Numbered from the stretch's first letter, positions 1 through 12,819 are shown. The stretch: 64,000 bases of DNA from Eulemur rufifrons (GCF_041146395.1 NC_090990.1:49583501-49647500), one strand, 5' to 3'. The notes: a model not told the origin generated them from the sequence alone. Translations and numbers: made by a program.

Positions 1-825
1 AGCACTCAATTTTTCCTATAACTAAGTATTTATTGAATACCACCTCTGTGCTAGGCAGTGCCCAGGCACCACAGTAGAGCAACAAAGAAAGTGGGCAGGA
101 CCTGGCCCTCCTAGTGTTCCGAATCTAGTGGTGTTCAGCCTTTTTGCTACCCTAGACAGGGTCATTTTTTATTTCTTTCATTTACATCCAAACCGTAAGA
201 ACTCTGTTTTTTATCTTAGTGACTTTTGCTGCATTCAGCACCCTTGATGTCAATGTGAGCTCAGAGTACCCGACAGAAAAACATGGTAAAGCCTTGGGTC
301 TCTTCTCTTCTTCATTGGATGTTGATTCTCTTCTGAGATCCTGTCCTCTGTGTCCATTTCTGGTAGCTTCTGATTGATCTGAATGCTGCCTTGGGGTGAG
401 GAACAATCTCAGTGTAACAGACAATGGTGACTTGGTTTATTCTGTGTCCTCAGAGATTGACTAGATTTTGACATTAAAAGGCATTAAGGGCCATATGGAA
501 AACATATGTATACAGATATTGGAGCAGACCCTAGAAAATCTTGGTTCAGATATCAAAAAACAAATTGTACATTTTTGTGGGTCCCAATGAATGAGGCATC
601 GGTCGGTCCCAGGAGGGAGTAGCACACTTCCTGACCTCATAGTCCAGGAGTGCTGCAAAAACAGTTGCAGTGTAGGTAGGGTCTTGGGAGCACCAGTGAA
701 GGGGGTGAAAGGTGAGAGCCAGCACAGAGGAGAAAGTGACTGACCCTCCTTTGGGGGTGAGGGAGGCAACTCTTCGCAAGGCTTCTGGAGAAGCTGACAG
801 TGAGCCATATATTGATTGGTTGGTT

Positions 826-1111
826 GGTTGAGACAGGGTCTAGCTCTGTCACCAGGGCTGAAGTGCAGTGGCACCATTGTAGCTCACTGCAGCCTCAAAC
901 TCCTGGGCTCAAGCAATCCTCCTGCCTCAGCCTCTCAAGTAGCTGATACTACAGGCATGTGCCACCACACTCTGTTAATTTCTCTATTTTTTATAGAGAC
1001 AGGGTCTCGATATGTTGCTCAGGCTGTTCTTGAACTCCTGGCCTCAAGCAATCCTCCTGCCTTGGTTTCCCATAGTGCTAGGGTTATGGGTGTGTGCCTC
1101 TGCATCTGGCC
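826..1111 (-). mobile_element. old Alu (AluJ-like), antisense
   Basis: Reads as the reverse complement of a dimeric Alu: GAGACAGGGTCT..., AGCTCACTGCAGCCTCAAACTC, a second-arm RGAGACAGGGTCTCG, ending at the CATCTGGCC head. Highly diverged. A shadow frame of about 145 residues across it is Alu-derived. Confidence 0.9.
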
Positions 1112-1364
1112 AACTAAGCCATTATTTGAAGGTGGGAATAAAGCATATTTTAGATGGTGGGAATATTATATGGAAAAGCTATGGAGGCATGCAATGTCAT
1201 TGTATGTTCTGGAAGCCACAAGTAATTTAATAATCCTTGAGCTGAAAATATGAGCAGATGAGGCTGGACAAGTGGACAGGGACAAAAATTAAACCTTCAT
1301 GAAATTCAAAAAATAGGGAGTTGAATAAATGTCAGCATTAATATTAAAAATGAGTTGGAAGTCC

Positions 1365-2622
1365 TTAGGTTATTAAATATGAAATGTCCGATTTCCTTAA
1401 GTACTAAGTTTGACAGTTTATATCTGACATTTCACTTTGACACTTCTTGTTTTATTTTTATTGTGAAGGTACCTCCTCATTCTTTCAAACGTATGGTTTG
1501 TCTTGTGATTATTTTTTTAGAGCAATTTTTGTGAAATCATGGACAAGTTGAAAATTCATATTACTTTCAAATATGAGTTCCATCGTGGAACCAATGCTGC
1601 ACAGACATCTTGAAATATCAGCGAAGTGTTTGGGAAGGACGTGGCTAATGAATACATGTCCGTGGTTTGAGAAGTTCTATTCTGGTGATTTTAGTCTTGA
1701 AAATGAGCCACATGGGTGACCTGAGACCAAGGTGGATAATGATGAGCTGAAAGCTGTAGTGGAAGCAAATCCATCTCAACCTATGCTGTGAAATAGTAGC
1801 AAGGTTTGACATTACTATTCCAACAATACTGGACCATTTGAAACAAATGGGCAAGGTAAAGAAGCTGGATAGATGGGTTCCACATGAATTAAACGAGTGT
1901 CAGAAGAAAAATCATCTTGAAACTTGCCCTTCTTTGCTGTCATGACATAAAGCTGAACCATTCCTACACTGTGTTGTTATGTGTGATGAAAAATGAGTTC
2001 TTTTTGACAACTGCAAGTGTTTGGCACAATGATTGGATAAAAATGAAGTATGGAAACATAGTCCAAAACCAAATATTCATTAAAAAAAGCTAATGGTGTC
2101 TATTTGGTGGTCCAGCACTGGTGGTATCCACTATACCTTCATGGAACTTGGTCAATCCATTACAACGGATGTCTACTGCAACCAACTGGACGAAATGATG
2201 AGGATGCTTGCAATTAAGCTGCTGAGATTGGTCAATAGAGACAGGCCAACCCTCTTACAAGACCATGTGTCACAAAAAGCAATGCTGCTCAAACTAGGGA
2301 AGATGAACTTGTAAACTCTCTGTCATCCACCATATTCACCAGACCTTGCACCAACTGACTGCCCGTTCTTCTAGGCTTTAGACCACTTCTTTTGAGGAAA
2401 AGAAAATATTCAGTTCTCAAGAAGCTGTGGAAACCACCTTTGTGATTTCTTCTCCACTTGCTCTCCAGACTTCTTTGCTGCTGGCATAAACAAGCTACCA
2501 TTAAGATGGCAAAACTGTGTTGATAGTTCAGGTGCATAATTTGATTAATTGTACTACTTCTTGTTTGAGATATATAATAAACTTTGGATTCGAAATCAGA
2601 CATTTCATATTTAATGACCTAA
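1365..2622 (+). mobile_element. near-full-length mariner element (Hsmar2-like), decayed
   Basis: The ends are inverted repeats: TTAGGTTATTAAATATGAAA at 1365 matches the reverse complement of the right end (TTAGGTCATTAAATATGAAA, ending 2622), and similarity continues inward for about 31 bp. The length of 1258 bp is right for a mariner. Between the ends lies a dead sense transposase (next entry). A clean TA duplication is seen only on the right. The family name Hsmar2 is my best guess; mariner itself is firm. Confidence 0.9.
1539..2575 (+). pseudogene. mariner transposase pseudogene
   Basis: Starting near ATG 1539 the sense frames show mariner transposase landmarks broken by many stops and frameshifts. 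These are an N-terminal helix-turn-helix region, an SGDFSLE-type linker near 1690, a DNDELKAVVEANPS-like segment near 1735, and an open piece at 2093-2314. That piece resembles the catalytic region of mariners (WWSSTGGIHYTFMELGQSIT, VYCNQLDEMM, AIKLLRLVNRDRP). Similarity continues to a TGINKL-like C-terminus near 2480. No functional product is possible. Mariner transposases cut and paste DNA at TA sites using a DD34D catalytic triad. Confidence 0.85.
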
Positions 2623-3121
2623 TAAAAATAAAATTTAAAACTTTGAGTTTAAAAGTATGAACAACTTATTTTTTAACTTTCCAACTAACATTTAAAAATT
2701 AACTGTATTTTTAACATTTTAAATTTAGATATACTTTAGACATTAAACTGGTTTCTCTGTAAATGGGCATGTCTTGTCATACAAGTTCAGATGCACTGGG
2801 CCTGTTTGCTATTGCTACTTAATTAGAAGTCTGTAAGGCACAAGATGAAACTGACTTCATCTCCTAAGTTTAGATGTTAAGAGTCAGCTTCTCTAATTTA
2901 TGAAACAGGTATCTTGGGAATTGGATGAATTAAGAAAATTCATTGCAAAGCTTCATCCAAAGCATTTGAGGTATACTTTGTTAGTTTAATAAAGCACCAT
3001 GCTAAGAAAACATTAGCGTGGTGGAAAAACAATGGCCTTATGAACCAGACCTGAATAAAAGTCTGTAACTCACCAGCTCGCTAGTTCTGTGGTCTTGTTT
3101 ATTTTTTCTTTCTTCTTCTCT

Positions 3122-3276
3122 ATTTTTTTTTAGAGACAATAGGGCTGATACCCAGACTTAGGTGCAGTGGTGGGATTATAGATCACTATAGCCTTGAACT
3201 CATGGGCTCAAGCAATCTTCCCACTTTGGCCTCTCAAAGTGCTGGGATTACAGACATGAGCCACCGCACCCATCCC
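3122..3276 (-). mobile_element. Alu monomer / internally deleted AluJ, antisense
   Basis: About 155 bp with the poly-T side first, GAGACAATAGGGC..., a left-arm 'gcagtgg' segment joined to a right-arm 'ggcctctcaaagtgctgggattacag' end. FLAM-like or a dimer with internal deletion. Confidence 0.8.
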
Positions 3277-4381
3277 CTCCATCATCTTGACTAAGCAAAG
3301 TTACCTTTCTTGAATTCTTTTTCCTCATCCATGAAATAGGCACATTTATGGCTTAGGTTTGCAAGGATTGGCTAACAAATGCAAAACTCTTAGTGGAGTT
3401 CTGGAACATAGTAGATGGTCAAAGAGTATACATGTTATCATTATTTGTTATTGATGTTAAGCTCTAATGTGTATATCCTGATACTTATATAGATGTTAGA
3501 ACTTAACCTTCAATAACAAACTGAGAAACTTAACAAAAATGTTGTCATTCTAATGAATAAGGATCAACATATTCATGCCCCCATTAAGTGTATTTGGGCA
3601 AAACATAAGTAAACAAATCACCCATCTTCCACTAAACCTTGCCTAGTAATAGAAAACAAAACAGTATAAAGCTCTGATTGTCCCATCACTAATAAGAGAA
3701 CCCAGATTTTGGAGAGATGAACAGGTTGATTAGATCTAAAAGGAGAATGAGATGTGGAAAAATGCAGAGCATTTAATTTTATCTTTTTCCATGATGGATG
3801 ATCACTATAAAACATTCAAGCCATATGGAGAAATGCAAGAAAAGCAACAAATCACCTAAAATCCCACCAGCCAGAAACAGCCAGAGTTAACAATTGAAAA
3901 GCATCATTCTAGACACTTCCCTGTGTGTATATGTAGGTAGAAATGTATAAGAAGGCATCATACTTTAAAAAATATTTAATTTCACTTAAATATACCAACA
4001 ATAGCCAAACTAAAGTGAACCTGAAGAAATTATAACTGAACATCAGATCTTTCTTCATCACCAAAGATATTCATTCCTGTGGGAACTCTTTAAGAGTATA
4101 AAAGCTATTAGAAGACTGCCATTTGTTTTTTTAAAAAATTCACATTTCAAATTTAGACAGAATTCATTTCTTTACAATGAATGGTGAGGGGATTAATACA
4201 CTTATACTTCCTCTGATCTGCTCTCCACCTTCTTCCCTCTCAATTTTTGTTGGCTTTTGTTGTTGTCATAACATTTATTATAGTTTTCTTCTGTAAATGC
4301 AGTTCCCAAGTTTTTTGTCCCAAGCATTTAAATGAATTCTGGGCACTGGTTCTTTTATTTATTTATTAAGGAATGAATGAA

Positions 4382-4661
4382 TGAGACAGGGTCTCACTCT
4401 GTCGCCTGGGGTAGAGTGTAGCGGCGTCATCATAGCTCACTGCAACCTCAAACTCCTGGGCTCAAGTGATGCCCCTGCCTCAGCCTCCTGAGTCGCTGGG
4501 ACTATAAATGCACACCACCGTGCCCAGCTAATTTTTCTATGTTTTGTAGAGACAGTCTCGCTCTTGCTCAGGCTGGCCTCAAACTCCTGGCCTCAAGTGA
4601 TCCTCCCACCTTGGCCTCCCAATGTGCTAGGATTACAGGTGTGAGCCACTGAGCCCGGTCC
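4382..4661 (-). mobile_element. AluJ-type element, antisense
   Basis: Dimeric Alu in reverse orientation, preceded by an A/T-rich tail (ttatttattaaggaatgaatgaa) and ending at the GAGCCCGGTCC head. The sequence is moderately diverged. Confidence 0.9.
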
Positions 4662-4839
4662 ATTTGTTTAGTGTTCCTATTTCAAGAATACCAATTATAT
4701 TGGATATTATATTGAATATTCTTTGTCTTTATCATAGTTTGAATTTTTCTTGTTTCTGAGTTTCCTTCTGCTTTCATGCATATTTAGACCTTTTATTTTG
4801 AGGGCAAGAGAGAACAAAACCTTGTTTACATTCCATAAC

Positions 4840-5210
4840 TACTGCATGATTTCTCTATCCATGTGAGTCATGATTTCTCCACCTGTGTGTCTGGTGCTGT
4901 GGGCCCGGCCCATGCACTTCCTCCTCCCTCTCCCAGCATCACTGTGCTCCGGATATCCATGTAGATTGCTGAATTCAGTGTTGTACTGAGATATCCCTTC
5001 CTTGGAAGGTCTTTCTTGGATCATTCTGTCTACCCACATTACTGTTTCTTCTTATGTTATAATCATATGACATTACATATTTAACCGCAAATTTCATTTT
5101 TAGCTGCTCCCCTATCCCTCTACCCACAGTGCGGGCCCCAGAAAGCAGCGGTTATGTGCAGAGGTTTTGCCAGTACCTATAACAGTGCTTGGCACATAGT
5201 AAAGACTTAA
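4840..5210. repeat. L2-like ancient LINE fragment
   Basis: Shows the pattern typical of an L2 3' end: 'cttggaaggtctttcttgga' and 'gggccccagaaagcagcgg...cagtgcttggcacatagtaa'. Diverged. Orientation not assigned. Confidence 0.55.
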
Positions 5211-5809
5211 AAATATATGCCCAATTATAAACAGGTCTTACCTGCAGTCTATAGCTGAGCCTAAATAGGGTATACTTGGCCTCTTTTATTTTCCTTGGGG
5301 TAGAAATTTGGGCCTCTGTTGAAATCATTTACAAATTCCATTTGTCTTCATTGAGATACAGTGGGACTAGTTTTTCCCTAATTTGTTTATGGAGACACAT
5401 ATTCAAAGAACAAACAAGTCGAATTCTTAAACAGAATAGCCTTGAAGCAAGGGGTTTGCAGGTGACAGCTCCTTCCTCAATGTAGTATGAATCTTCCCTT
5501 GTGGAGAAAAGGGCTCCAGTGACTTTAGTAAAACTTAGGTTACACTAAGGGTTATAAGGTAAGTAGTTTTATCTGTGTCCGTATACAGGAAAAATCATTG
5601 AGATGATGCCAGAGGATCTCATTGCCATTTGGGAACTTCCCCAAGAATTCATGCCTAAAAGGGATTCATGTTGCATTTCACTAAGCCCCTTTGAAGACAC
5701 AAACTCGTGGTTGAAAGCCAAATTTTCTGTAGTATAATTTATCTTCTATTTATCAGTGGATCACTCAGTAGTGATTGTAGCGTATCTAGGTTGTTAAGTC
5801 GTTTTCTAC

Positions 5810-5910
5810 TAACCTGTAAGCTCCTTGAGGGCAGGACCCACTTATTAGAAATCTCTTAAACTCTAGGGCATATAACAGAGTAGATTGCAAGTGTCCCAGG
5901 GAGCTTTCAA
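5810..5910. repeat. L2-like fragment
   Basis: 'cctgtaagctccttgagggcaggaccc' and 'caataaatggg' match the usual L2 3'-end phrase. Short and diverged. Confidence 0.5.
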
Positions 5911-8839
5911 TAAATGGGAAGTGCGTCCTAGAGCTCTCGGCACAGTGGGAGATGTGGAGCTCACGAAGTGATGTGCTGCTGCTGCTTTTCCCCATCTGTT
6001 AATAGAAACTGGATGAAACGGAATATGGAGGTCTTGTATACTTGTGTAAATAAACATTGTGTAAACAGATAAGGTAATTATAAGATAGGATAGAGAAAAG
6101 GTCTTCATGAAGTAGGTTTTGATGGTGATTAATTTTAACTTGCTACTGAGGCTTCTGGTTGATGGTAGGAATGGTCTGAACTCCTCTGGGCTAGGGAGGG
6201 CTGTGGAAGAATAACCGCCTGCCTTCAGCTTTGTTAATCATGCAGTGGTTAATTGCGCTGCACGGCCACTTGCATTCGTAACTTGGTTCTTGCTTTCCCA
6301 ACGACTGGGAAGAGATGGGCAGTCAGAATCAACCATTTTGGCTCCAGATCTTTATGGAGGTGGGAAGGGGGCTGCCGTTGTATGGCCTTTTCACAAGCTG
6401 CCGACCCCAGACGGATGTTGGAAGTCACCCTCCAGAGCTGCCCTTTTAGTTCTGTCAGGCTTTGCTGCCTGGGAGTGTGGTGGTGGACTCTGACTCTGCA
6501 CCCTTCCTGTGGAATGAATGCACTCCAAATTAGAAAAGCAGAAGTGTCCTACTTCCTCTTCCCCTCTACTGCCTCAGCTTGTTGCTGCGGCACCTCCTGC
6601 TTCAGCTGCCCTCCGTCAGCCGCTTGGCATGGCTGGGAGGAGCAGGGGCCAAAGTCCAGTGGCCAGCACTGCTGTGAGCACAACACCAGTCAGGAATTTA
6701 GCGGCATCTCACTGCACCTAGTGAGTCTTTTTGGGGATCTAAAAAACAACTGGTAGGTACCATAGTTAGTGGATTGGCTGTTTGAATGAAAAGAACAGAG
6801 CAGCTTTTCTAGGCCTGGTTAGGGGAGAGGGATAGGGATAGCCTGGTGTGGAAGTGTGGTAAGAACCTGTGCGACAGAACAGCCCCCTCCGCAGCTAAAG
6901 GGAGGAAAGCAAGCTATCCATGCTTAAACGTGACTTTCGTTTTACTTTACCTTCTCCACCTCTTCAACAGTTAATGGCATATATTCACTTGGAACAGGCT
7001 GTCTAATTAGGGAAGCTGGAATACTGCTATTCAGTCATTTAGAAAGCCTGTCTCTGAGGGTTACTTTTTTACAAATGCAAAAAGCATCCCTCAACTTGTA
7101 ATTCTCTCTAAATGAAAAAATTATAATACTGCCACCTGTTGTCAAAATTTCAGTGTGCATCTAGTCCACTTTGTCAGTGATCCCTGCTCACAGGGATCTT
7201 TCTGTGTCCTGGGCACTTCAGCAATAGACACAGCGCCAGCCCTCAAGGAAGTTGCAATTCTAATAGGGGCTACAAGGAAGCATGTTTGGAGGAATACACG
7301 CCCACGGCTAGACTAGCAAATTCTCTTGTGGCCCACCAATGTGTAATCAGTAGCCTGCCTAGTCTCTTCGCTAAGTGGAAATATTCTCTTAGAATGCATG
7401 CCTGCGTGCACTTATTTATTATTTTGTGAGATGCACACTGAAGGAATAGAATGCATTTAAGTACTTTATACAAACATTTAAATACCCTGAGGTTCAGATT
7501 GGCTGTTCTTATTTAGGTAAAGCTTTTCTATTACCAGATTTCTCCACGGATCATGTTTTAACCTGCCACTCATGGTAGGGATTTCTTTCAAGAACCAATA
7601 TCCTAGATCTCTAGAAGAGAACTCGGATCAGCGGATATCACACATCAACTAAATGCATTTGAGAACAAAATGCCCACATTTCTTCTCATCCAAAGGCAGT
7701 ATGAGCATCTCATGTCCTGATTATTGGTTGATAGGCATCAACTAACCTTCATACTGTGTTCCACTGTTTGTTTTTTAAAATATGTATGGTTGGATACTCT
7801 GCTAAAAATGTCTTAAAATATGCTGGTCTGACTGTACCTTATCAGACATTGTGTTCTTGGCAGCTGATTGAGGTGAGAGGTGCACTTGTATTACTTTGAT
7901 GCCTTGTGCAGCCCAACTTCAGACACAGATACAAATCAATTGGAAGAATCTACAGCTATCATGTTGCTTTACAGAATCCATCATTTAGGATGCTATTTCA
8001 TATTTATGCCGTAAAGCCTTAGAGTTAGGATATAAGTAGATTGAAGAGCATCCATATTGTAAGAGTCTTGAAGACAGATAAGTACCGCTACTCACTTTGT
8101 GGAGCCCTTGCCCTTATGCCTAACCAGAGTGACAGAGGGCTCCTCTCTAGGACTTGAGATACCCCAGGCCTGTGACACAGCACCCCAGACTTCGGTGGGA
8201 GCCCTAGCCCATCTCTAGGGCCTTCGTGACCACTTAGAGCCTAGGACAGCAACCACACTTGCCCTGAAAATGGCACTGTTTGAGACCAGTTGCTGGTAGC
8301 TGTGCCTTTCAGCTCTGTGATCGTTGGTCATTCCTGGAAAGGTGAGCCATCCCTCCTGTGCTTTTTTCTATTATATCCTCTTCCATTTCTCTATTAGTGA
8401 TTCCCCTCATCACTGTAGCCTCTGGAATCCTTTTTCCTTAGAATTTCCCCTGCCCTCCTCTCTACATACACATGCTGCCTAACGCTTTGCAGAATACTCT
8501 CTCCACCTTCTGTAATGAGAGGACCTGGATTTCCCCCTAGGATGCTACTTTCTTTCTTATCTTTTCTGTTACTGAGGACTTATTCTCCTATGTGAAAACC
8601 TCATGTGGCGTGATGGTGGTATTCTGTCTCCCTAATGCCTCTTTCATCCTTTTATTAAAAAAAAAAGCTCAAATCTATCTTTATCCTTCATGTCTTTCTT
8701 GTTATCAAACGAGCTGTCTGCCTTTTTACCTCCAGCCCTACATTGCCTTCATTTGTTCCCAATACTGGCTCTTCCCTGTGTCACCCCTCCCCACGCACTT
8801 GACCTTGAGCCAGCCACTATTCTGGGATTTACACGTAGT

Positions 8840-8985
8840 AATTTGCTTATTTCTCACAACGGCTTTTTGAATTAGGCATTATTATCCTCATTTTGTAGGC
8901 ACAGAGAGGTTAAGTCACCAGGGTCACAAAGTGAGAAAACGGCTTAGCTGGACCTCAGCTGCAGACAGTTTGTCTCTGAAGTCTA
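8840..8985. repeat. MIR element
   Basis: Contains the MIR core phrase 'ttattatcctcattttgtaggcacagagaggttaagtcac' with flanking MIR-like sequence. Ancient SINE. Confidence 0.8.
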
Positions 8986-9014
8986 GATTCCTGCCTGCTA
9001 AGCTACTTTGTCCT

Positions 9015-9200
9015 AGTCGTGTTTTCAGGTCGTGTGTGATGATATTCATCGCAGTATGATTGAAAACAACTTAGATGTCCATCATTAGAAGATCAGTTAA
9101 ATTATGGTATATCTAAACCATGGAGTCCTTTGCAGTCATTAAAGAGAATGAGACAGTAATATGAACTATGTAGAAAGAAATCTCCATATAGTAAAAGGAA
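9015..9200 (+). mobile_element. ancient L1 fragment, sense (ORF2 3' part)
   Basis: 'aaaacaacttagatgtccatcattagaagatcagttaaattatggtat' and 'ccatggagtcctttgcagtcattaaa' are recognisable L1 ORF2 3'-end sequence. Confidence 0.75.
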
Positions 9201-9414
9201 AAAGCAAGGCACAGAGTGTTTGTTGTGGGTTTGTGGGGAAAAAATCTTGTATGTCTTTGTCTGCAGCACTGGATCAGGCAGTTCCTGAAGTTACATAGGA
9301 TTTGGATTTCTCAAGTTATTTTATAAGGTGAATGCTGCAGACATCACGATCGGTTATTTCTCCTTGTCTGAGAATTTCCTTCTCATTGTCGGTAGTTTTC
9401 TCTGCAGGAGAAAG

Positions 9415-9585
9415 ACAGTGTGGTGTGGTACACGGTGTGTGGTTCTGGAGACAGATGGCACTCAGGTTATTAAACGTGTGATTTTGGGCAAGTCACTTTT
9501 CTCAGCCTTGGTTTTTACAGCTTTAAAATGGGGATAATGCCTTACCTTGTGGAATTATTATGACATCTGAGATAGTATTTATTCA
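9415..9585. repeat. MIR element
   Basis: 'gtgtgattttgggcaagtcacttttctcagccttggtttttacagctttaaaatggggataat' is the MIR signature. Confidence 0.8.
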
Positions 9586-10080
9586 TTCATTCAACAAATA
9601 CTTTTATTCAGCACTTACTACGTGCCAAATAGTGTTCTAGGCACTAAGGCTATAGAAGTAATCAAGAACTTTAAAAGTTCTGCTCTAATTTAGCTTACAT
9701 TCCAGTGGGAATAGAAAACACTCAATAAATTTATTGTCAGTCATGTATCATATGACAAATGGTGATGAACATTATGAAGGAAAAAATAGGGGGTGAGTCT
9801 GTGTGCTGGCGTGCAGCAGAGGTGCGGTTTAATAGGGCCGTTAGAGAAGTCCTCACTGACTGCATGATTTGAGCCAAGACTTACAGGAACGGAGGACACA
9901 CACGGATACCTGGAGCAAAAGCGTTCTGAGCAGAGGGAACATGAACTGTAAATGTTCAAGGTGGGCGCACGTCTGCCTGCTTCAGAACAGCGAGGATGCT
10001 AGTGTGGCTGGCGCAGTGAGGTGGACGGAGAAATGAGGTGAGAGAGGTGGCAGGGCAGGGGCCCAGATGGGAAGGATTTT
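9585..10080. repeat. L2-like ancient LINE fragment
   Basis: 'attcattcattcaacaaatactttt...gcacttactacgtgccaaatagtgttctaggcac' and later 'ggaacatgaactgtaaatgttcaaggtggg' are L2-like. Boundaries approximate. Confidence 0.55.
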
Positions 10081-11281
10081 CTAGGCCTGTAAAAAAAATT
10101 AGCTTTTTCTCTGCATGTAAATCTATCTAGCAGATCAGGGATGCTCAACAAAATGGTAACCGTGATGATGAGGGTGTCATAATAGTGCTCTGCTCTTTTG
10201 GTGGAAGAAAGATAGATGGGGTAACATTTTAGGGTTCTTTTAACAATTATTTTTTCATACCCCTGAAACAGCAGCACAGTAGGAAGAACACTTCAGTAGA
10301 AATCCAGAGATGTTAAATCTGAATTCTGCTGCCGACCCTCACTGAATCTAAACTAACCTGTTAAACTGAAGGTGATCATTCTTGCCCTGCCCATCTCATA
10401 ACAAATTTGCCATAAGCAAATTTATATAAATGCTTTGTGAACAGTAAACTAATACAATATGTAGGAAGCATAAAGGCTGTGTTTGCTGAATTGCTGACTT
10501 GGAAGCCACCTAGTTCAGCTTCCTCCAAAGCATGATTGTCTTGTCTGTGTGCATGCCTCTAGAAAAGGGGCACTCACTACTGGAAAATACCGCAAAGCGC
10601 TCTCTCGCCTTTCTTGATTTGGATTCTCTGTTATAGTTAACACAGCCTGCATGTGCACGTTCCTTGAAGTTGTGTCACGTTGCTGCCTCAAGGTGCTCTT
10701 ATACTACCAGCAGCTTAAGACTGAGTCTTTGTGCTGAATTTATCCGTCTGTAACCCAAATAAAAGCTCATCACGATAAGGTATTGAGCAGGATCAGGGGA
10801 GTAGATTAAGGAGCTTTGCTATTAAAAAATGAGGTAGGTGATGAAAGGGGCAAACCGAAAATCATGGTGCGGGAAGCTTATGGAAGTGGCGGCTGTGCTG
10901 TGCCAGGTTCTGTTCTGTTCTGTGCCCAGGGAGGGCTCCCGTCTTGGTGGGTGGGGACCAGAATGTGGAGTCGGTGTGACTAATGACTGCAAGTGCTGAG
11001 CTGTAATTGCCGCAGAGAGCACAGAGCACCAGCAATTCCCAAAACTATTAAAAAATTTCAGAAAAGGAACCAAATGTGGGAAGTTAAATATGGGTGGGCA
11101 GGGGGGCCTTTCCTTCCTGCTGCTTTTTGATGGAATTGGGAAACCAGCAGAGCTCCTAGGAGAACTATACCAAGAGCAGCAGCCACCATTTATTGAGTAC
11201 TTGCTGTATGCCTCGCATTTTGCATCCTAAACATTATAATTCTCTCTTTTAATCCTCAAGACTGCAATAGGCATTACCCTT

Positions 11282-11677
11282 TGTTATAGGCTGAGTTGTG
11301 TCTCTCCCCTCCCCCCTCCCCCGCTCAACACTCATATGTTGAAGCCCTAACCCTAGTACCTTAGAATGTGACTATATTTGGAGATAGGCTCTGTAAAGAA
11401 GTAATTAAGTTACAAAGAGGTCATTGGGGTGGGTCCCCATCCAGTCTGACTGGTGTCCTTTAAGAAGGGGAAATTTGGGCACAGATGCATACAGAGAAGA
11501 CCACGTGAAGACACGGGGAGAAGGAGGCTATCTATAAGCCCATGACAGAGGCCTCAGAAGAAATAAACCCTGCTGACACCTTGATCTCAGACTTCTAGCC
11601 TCCAGGATAGTGAGGAAATAAATTTCTGTTGTTTAAGCCACCCAGTCTGTGATACTTTGTTATGGCAGCCTGAACAA
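11282..11677 (+). mobile_element. solo LTR of the ERVL-MaLR group (MST/MLT1-like)
   Basis: About 396 bp starting TGTTATAGGCTGAGTTGTGT and containing 'catatgttgaagccctaaccc', 'ggagataggctctgtaaagaagtaattaagtt', 'tagcctccaggatagtgaggaaataaatttctg' and 'ttaagccacccagtctgtgatactttgttatggcag'. These are hallmarks of MaLR LTRs. No internal region is attached, so it is a solo LTR. Confidence 0.85.
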
Positions 11678-11689
11678 AAACCCTTGTTT

Positions 11690-11800
11690 TACATCTGAGG
11701 AAACTGAGGATCAGAGAGGATATGACACTTGCCAAAATTCTCACAGTTATGGCTAGGTAGGGCTGGGATTAAGTCCAGGTGTGTTTGACTCCAAAACTTG
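11690..11800. repeat. MIR fragment
   Basis: 'tttacatctgaggaaactgaggatcagagagg' with following 'gccaaaattctcacagttatggctaggtagggctggg' is MIR core sequence. Confidence 0.75.
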
Positions 11801-11844
11801 TACCCATAACTAACATATTATGATTCCTGAGTGTGTCTTCTCTT

Positions 11845-12345
11845 CACTTTAAAAAAAAAAATTATTTCAGAATATTACGGGGGTACAAACGTTTTGGTTA
11901 TATAAATTGCTTTTGTACCATTTGGGTCAAAGTTATAAGTATACCCATCCCCCAGATAGCGTGCATTGTACCTTAGGTGTGAATTTACCCATCCCCTCCT
12001 CACCACTCCCCCCTGCTAGATTTCCTATGAATGTTACTTCCATATGTGCACATAGTGTTGATCGATTAGTTTCAATTTAATGGTGAGTACATCTGGTGTT
12101 TATTTTTCCATTCTTGTGATACTTCACTTAGAATAATGGTCCCCAGTTCCATCCAGGGTAATACAAGAGGTACCAGTTCCCCATTTTTTTTTTTTTTTAT
12201 GGTTGAGTAGGACTCGGTGGTATACATATACCGCATTTTATTAATCCACTCATGGATTGATGGGCACTTGGGTTGTTTCCACATCTTTGCAATTGTGAAT
12301 TGTGCTGCTGTAAGCATTCGAGTGCAGATGTCTTTTTTATAGAAT
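11845..12345 (-). mobile_element. L1 3' end, antisense (lineage-specific L1)
   Basis: Antisense L1 3' part. The minus strand around 12072-12317 encodes the end of ORF2 (segments like IAKMWKQPKCPSIHEWINKM and GTIILSEVSQEW), and 11845-12000 corresponds to the 3' UTR. It is less diverged than the other L1s in the window. A T run interrupts the ORF2 end at 12184-12199. Confidence 0.9.
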
Positions 12346-12425
12346 GTACCTAAAGAACTAAAAGTAGAACTGCCATTTGATCCAGCAATCCCACTACTGG
12401 GTACTTACCTGAAGGAAAAAAAAGA
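12346..12425 (+). mobile_element. inverted upstream segment of the same L1
   Basis: 'actgccatttgatccagcaatcccactactgggtacttacc' is L1 ORF2 sequence in the sense direction, directly abutting the antisense L1 3' end. This is the classic 5'-inversion (twin-priming) structure. Confidence 0.75.
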
Positions 12426-12819
12426 CGTTCTTCTTTTCACTTTTCAAACAGCAACTGGCACCCAGATCTTTGACTTCTTGTGCATTGTTTTCACTAATGT
12501 ACCTGCTTTCTCCTCTGCCACACCACCTTCCTTAGGGGTAAGACACTGACGAGTACATGAATTTCTCTGGACAGGAATGGCCCAAACAGGTTCCTAAGTT
12601 AGGGGCTTAGTAAATGTGGAAAGATTTTTGTCTGTTTGGGACTTTCCTTCCCAGTTCTCTTCCAGTGAACTGAGGTAAAGGAGACTTGTTCTTCAAAGTA
12701 GTTTGTGCCTGCTTGGAAGTGGAGTTAAGCTTACCAAGAAGGATGGGGCCAATAACAAGTATGTAGTATTGTACTTCCACTGTTGCTGTCACTGAGAAGT
12801 TTAGTGGCTTAATCAATCG

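Noticed and set aside
816..1253. Open frame of 145 codons on the + strand
   Set aside because: It runs through an antisense Alu; the peptide ([20 protein letters not shown] type) is standard Alu-derived noise. The same applies to frames at 13727-14041, 16670-16858, 18050-18301, 26204-26449, 32094-32342, 33213-33485 and 41438-41874.
1539..2575. Possible domesticated mariner gene (SETMAR-like)
   Set aside because: Many stops and frameshifts in all frames and no SET-domain exon nearby.
6245..6756. Overlapping frames of 82 and 167 codons on the + strand, considered as an unknown exon or gene
   Set aside because: No domain, no consistent splice sites, overlapping open frames in different phases, and location inside an AK4 intron.
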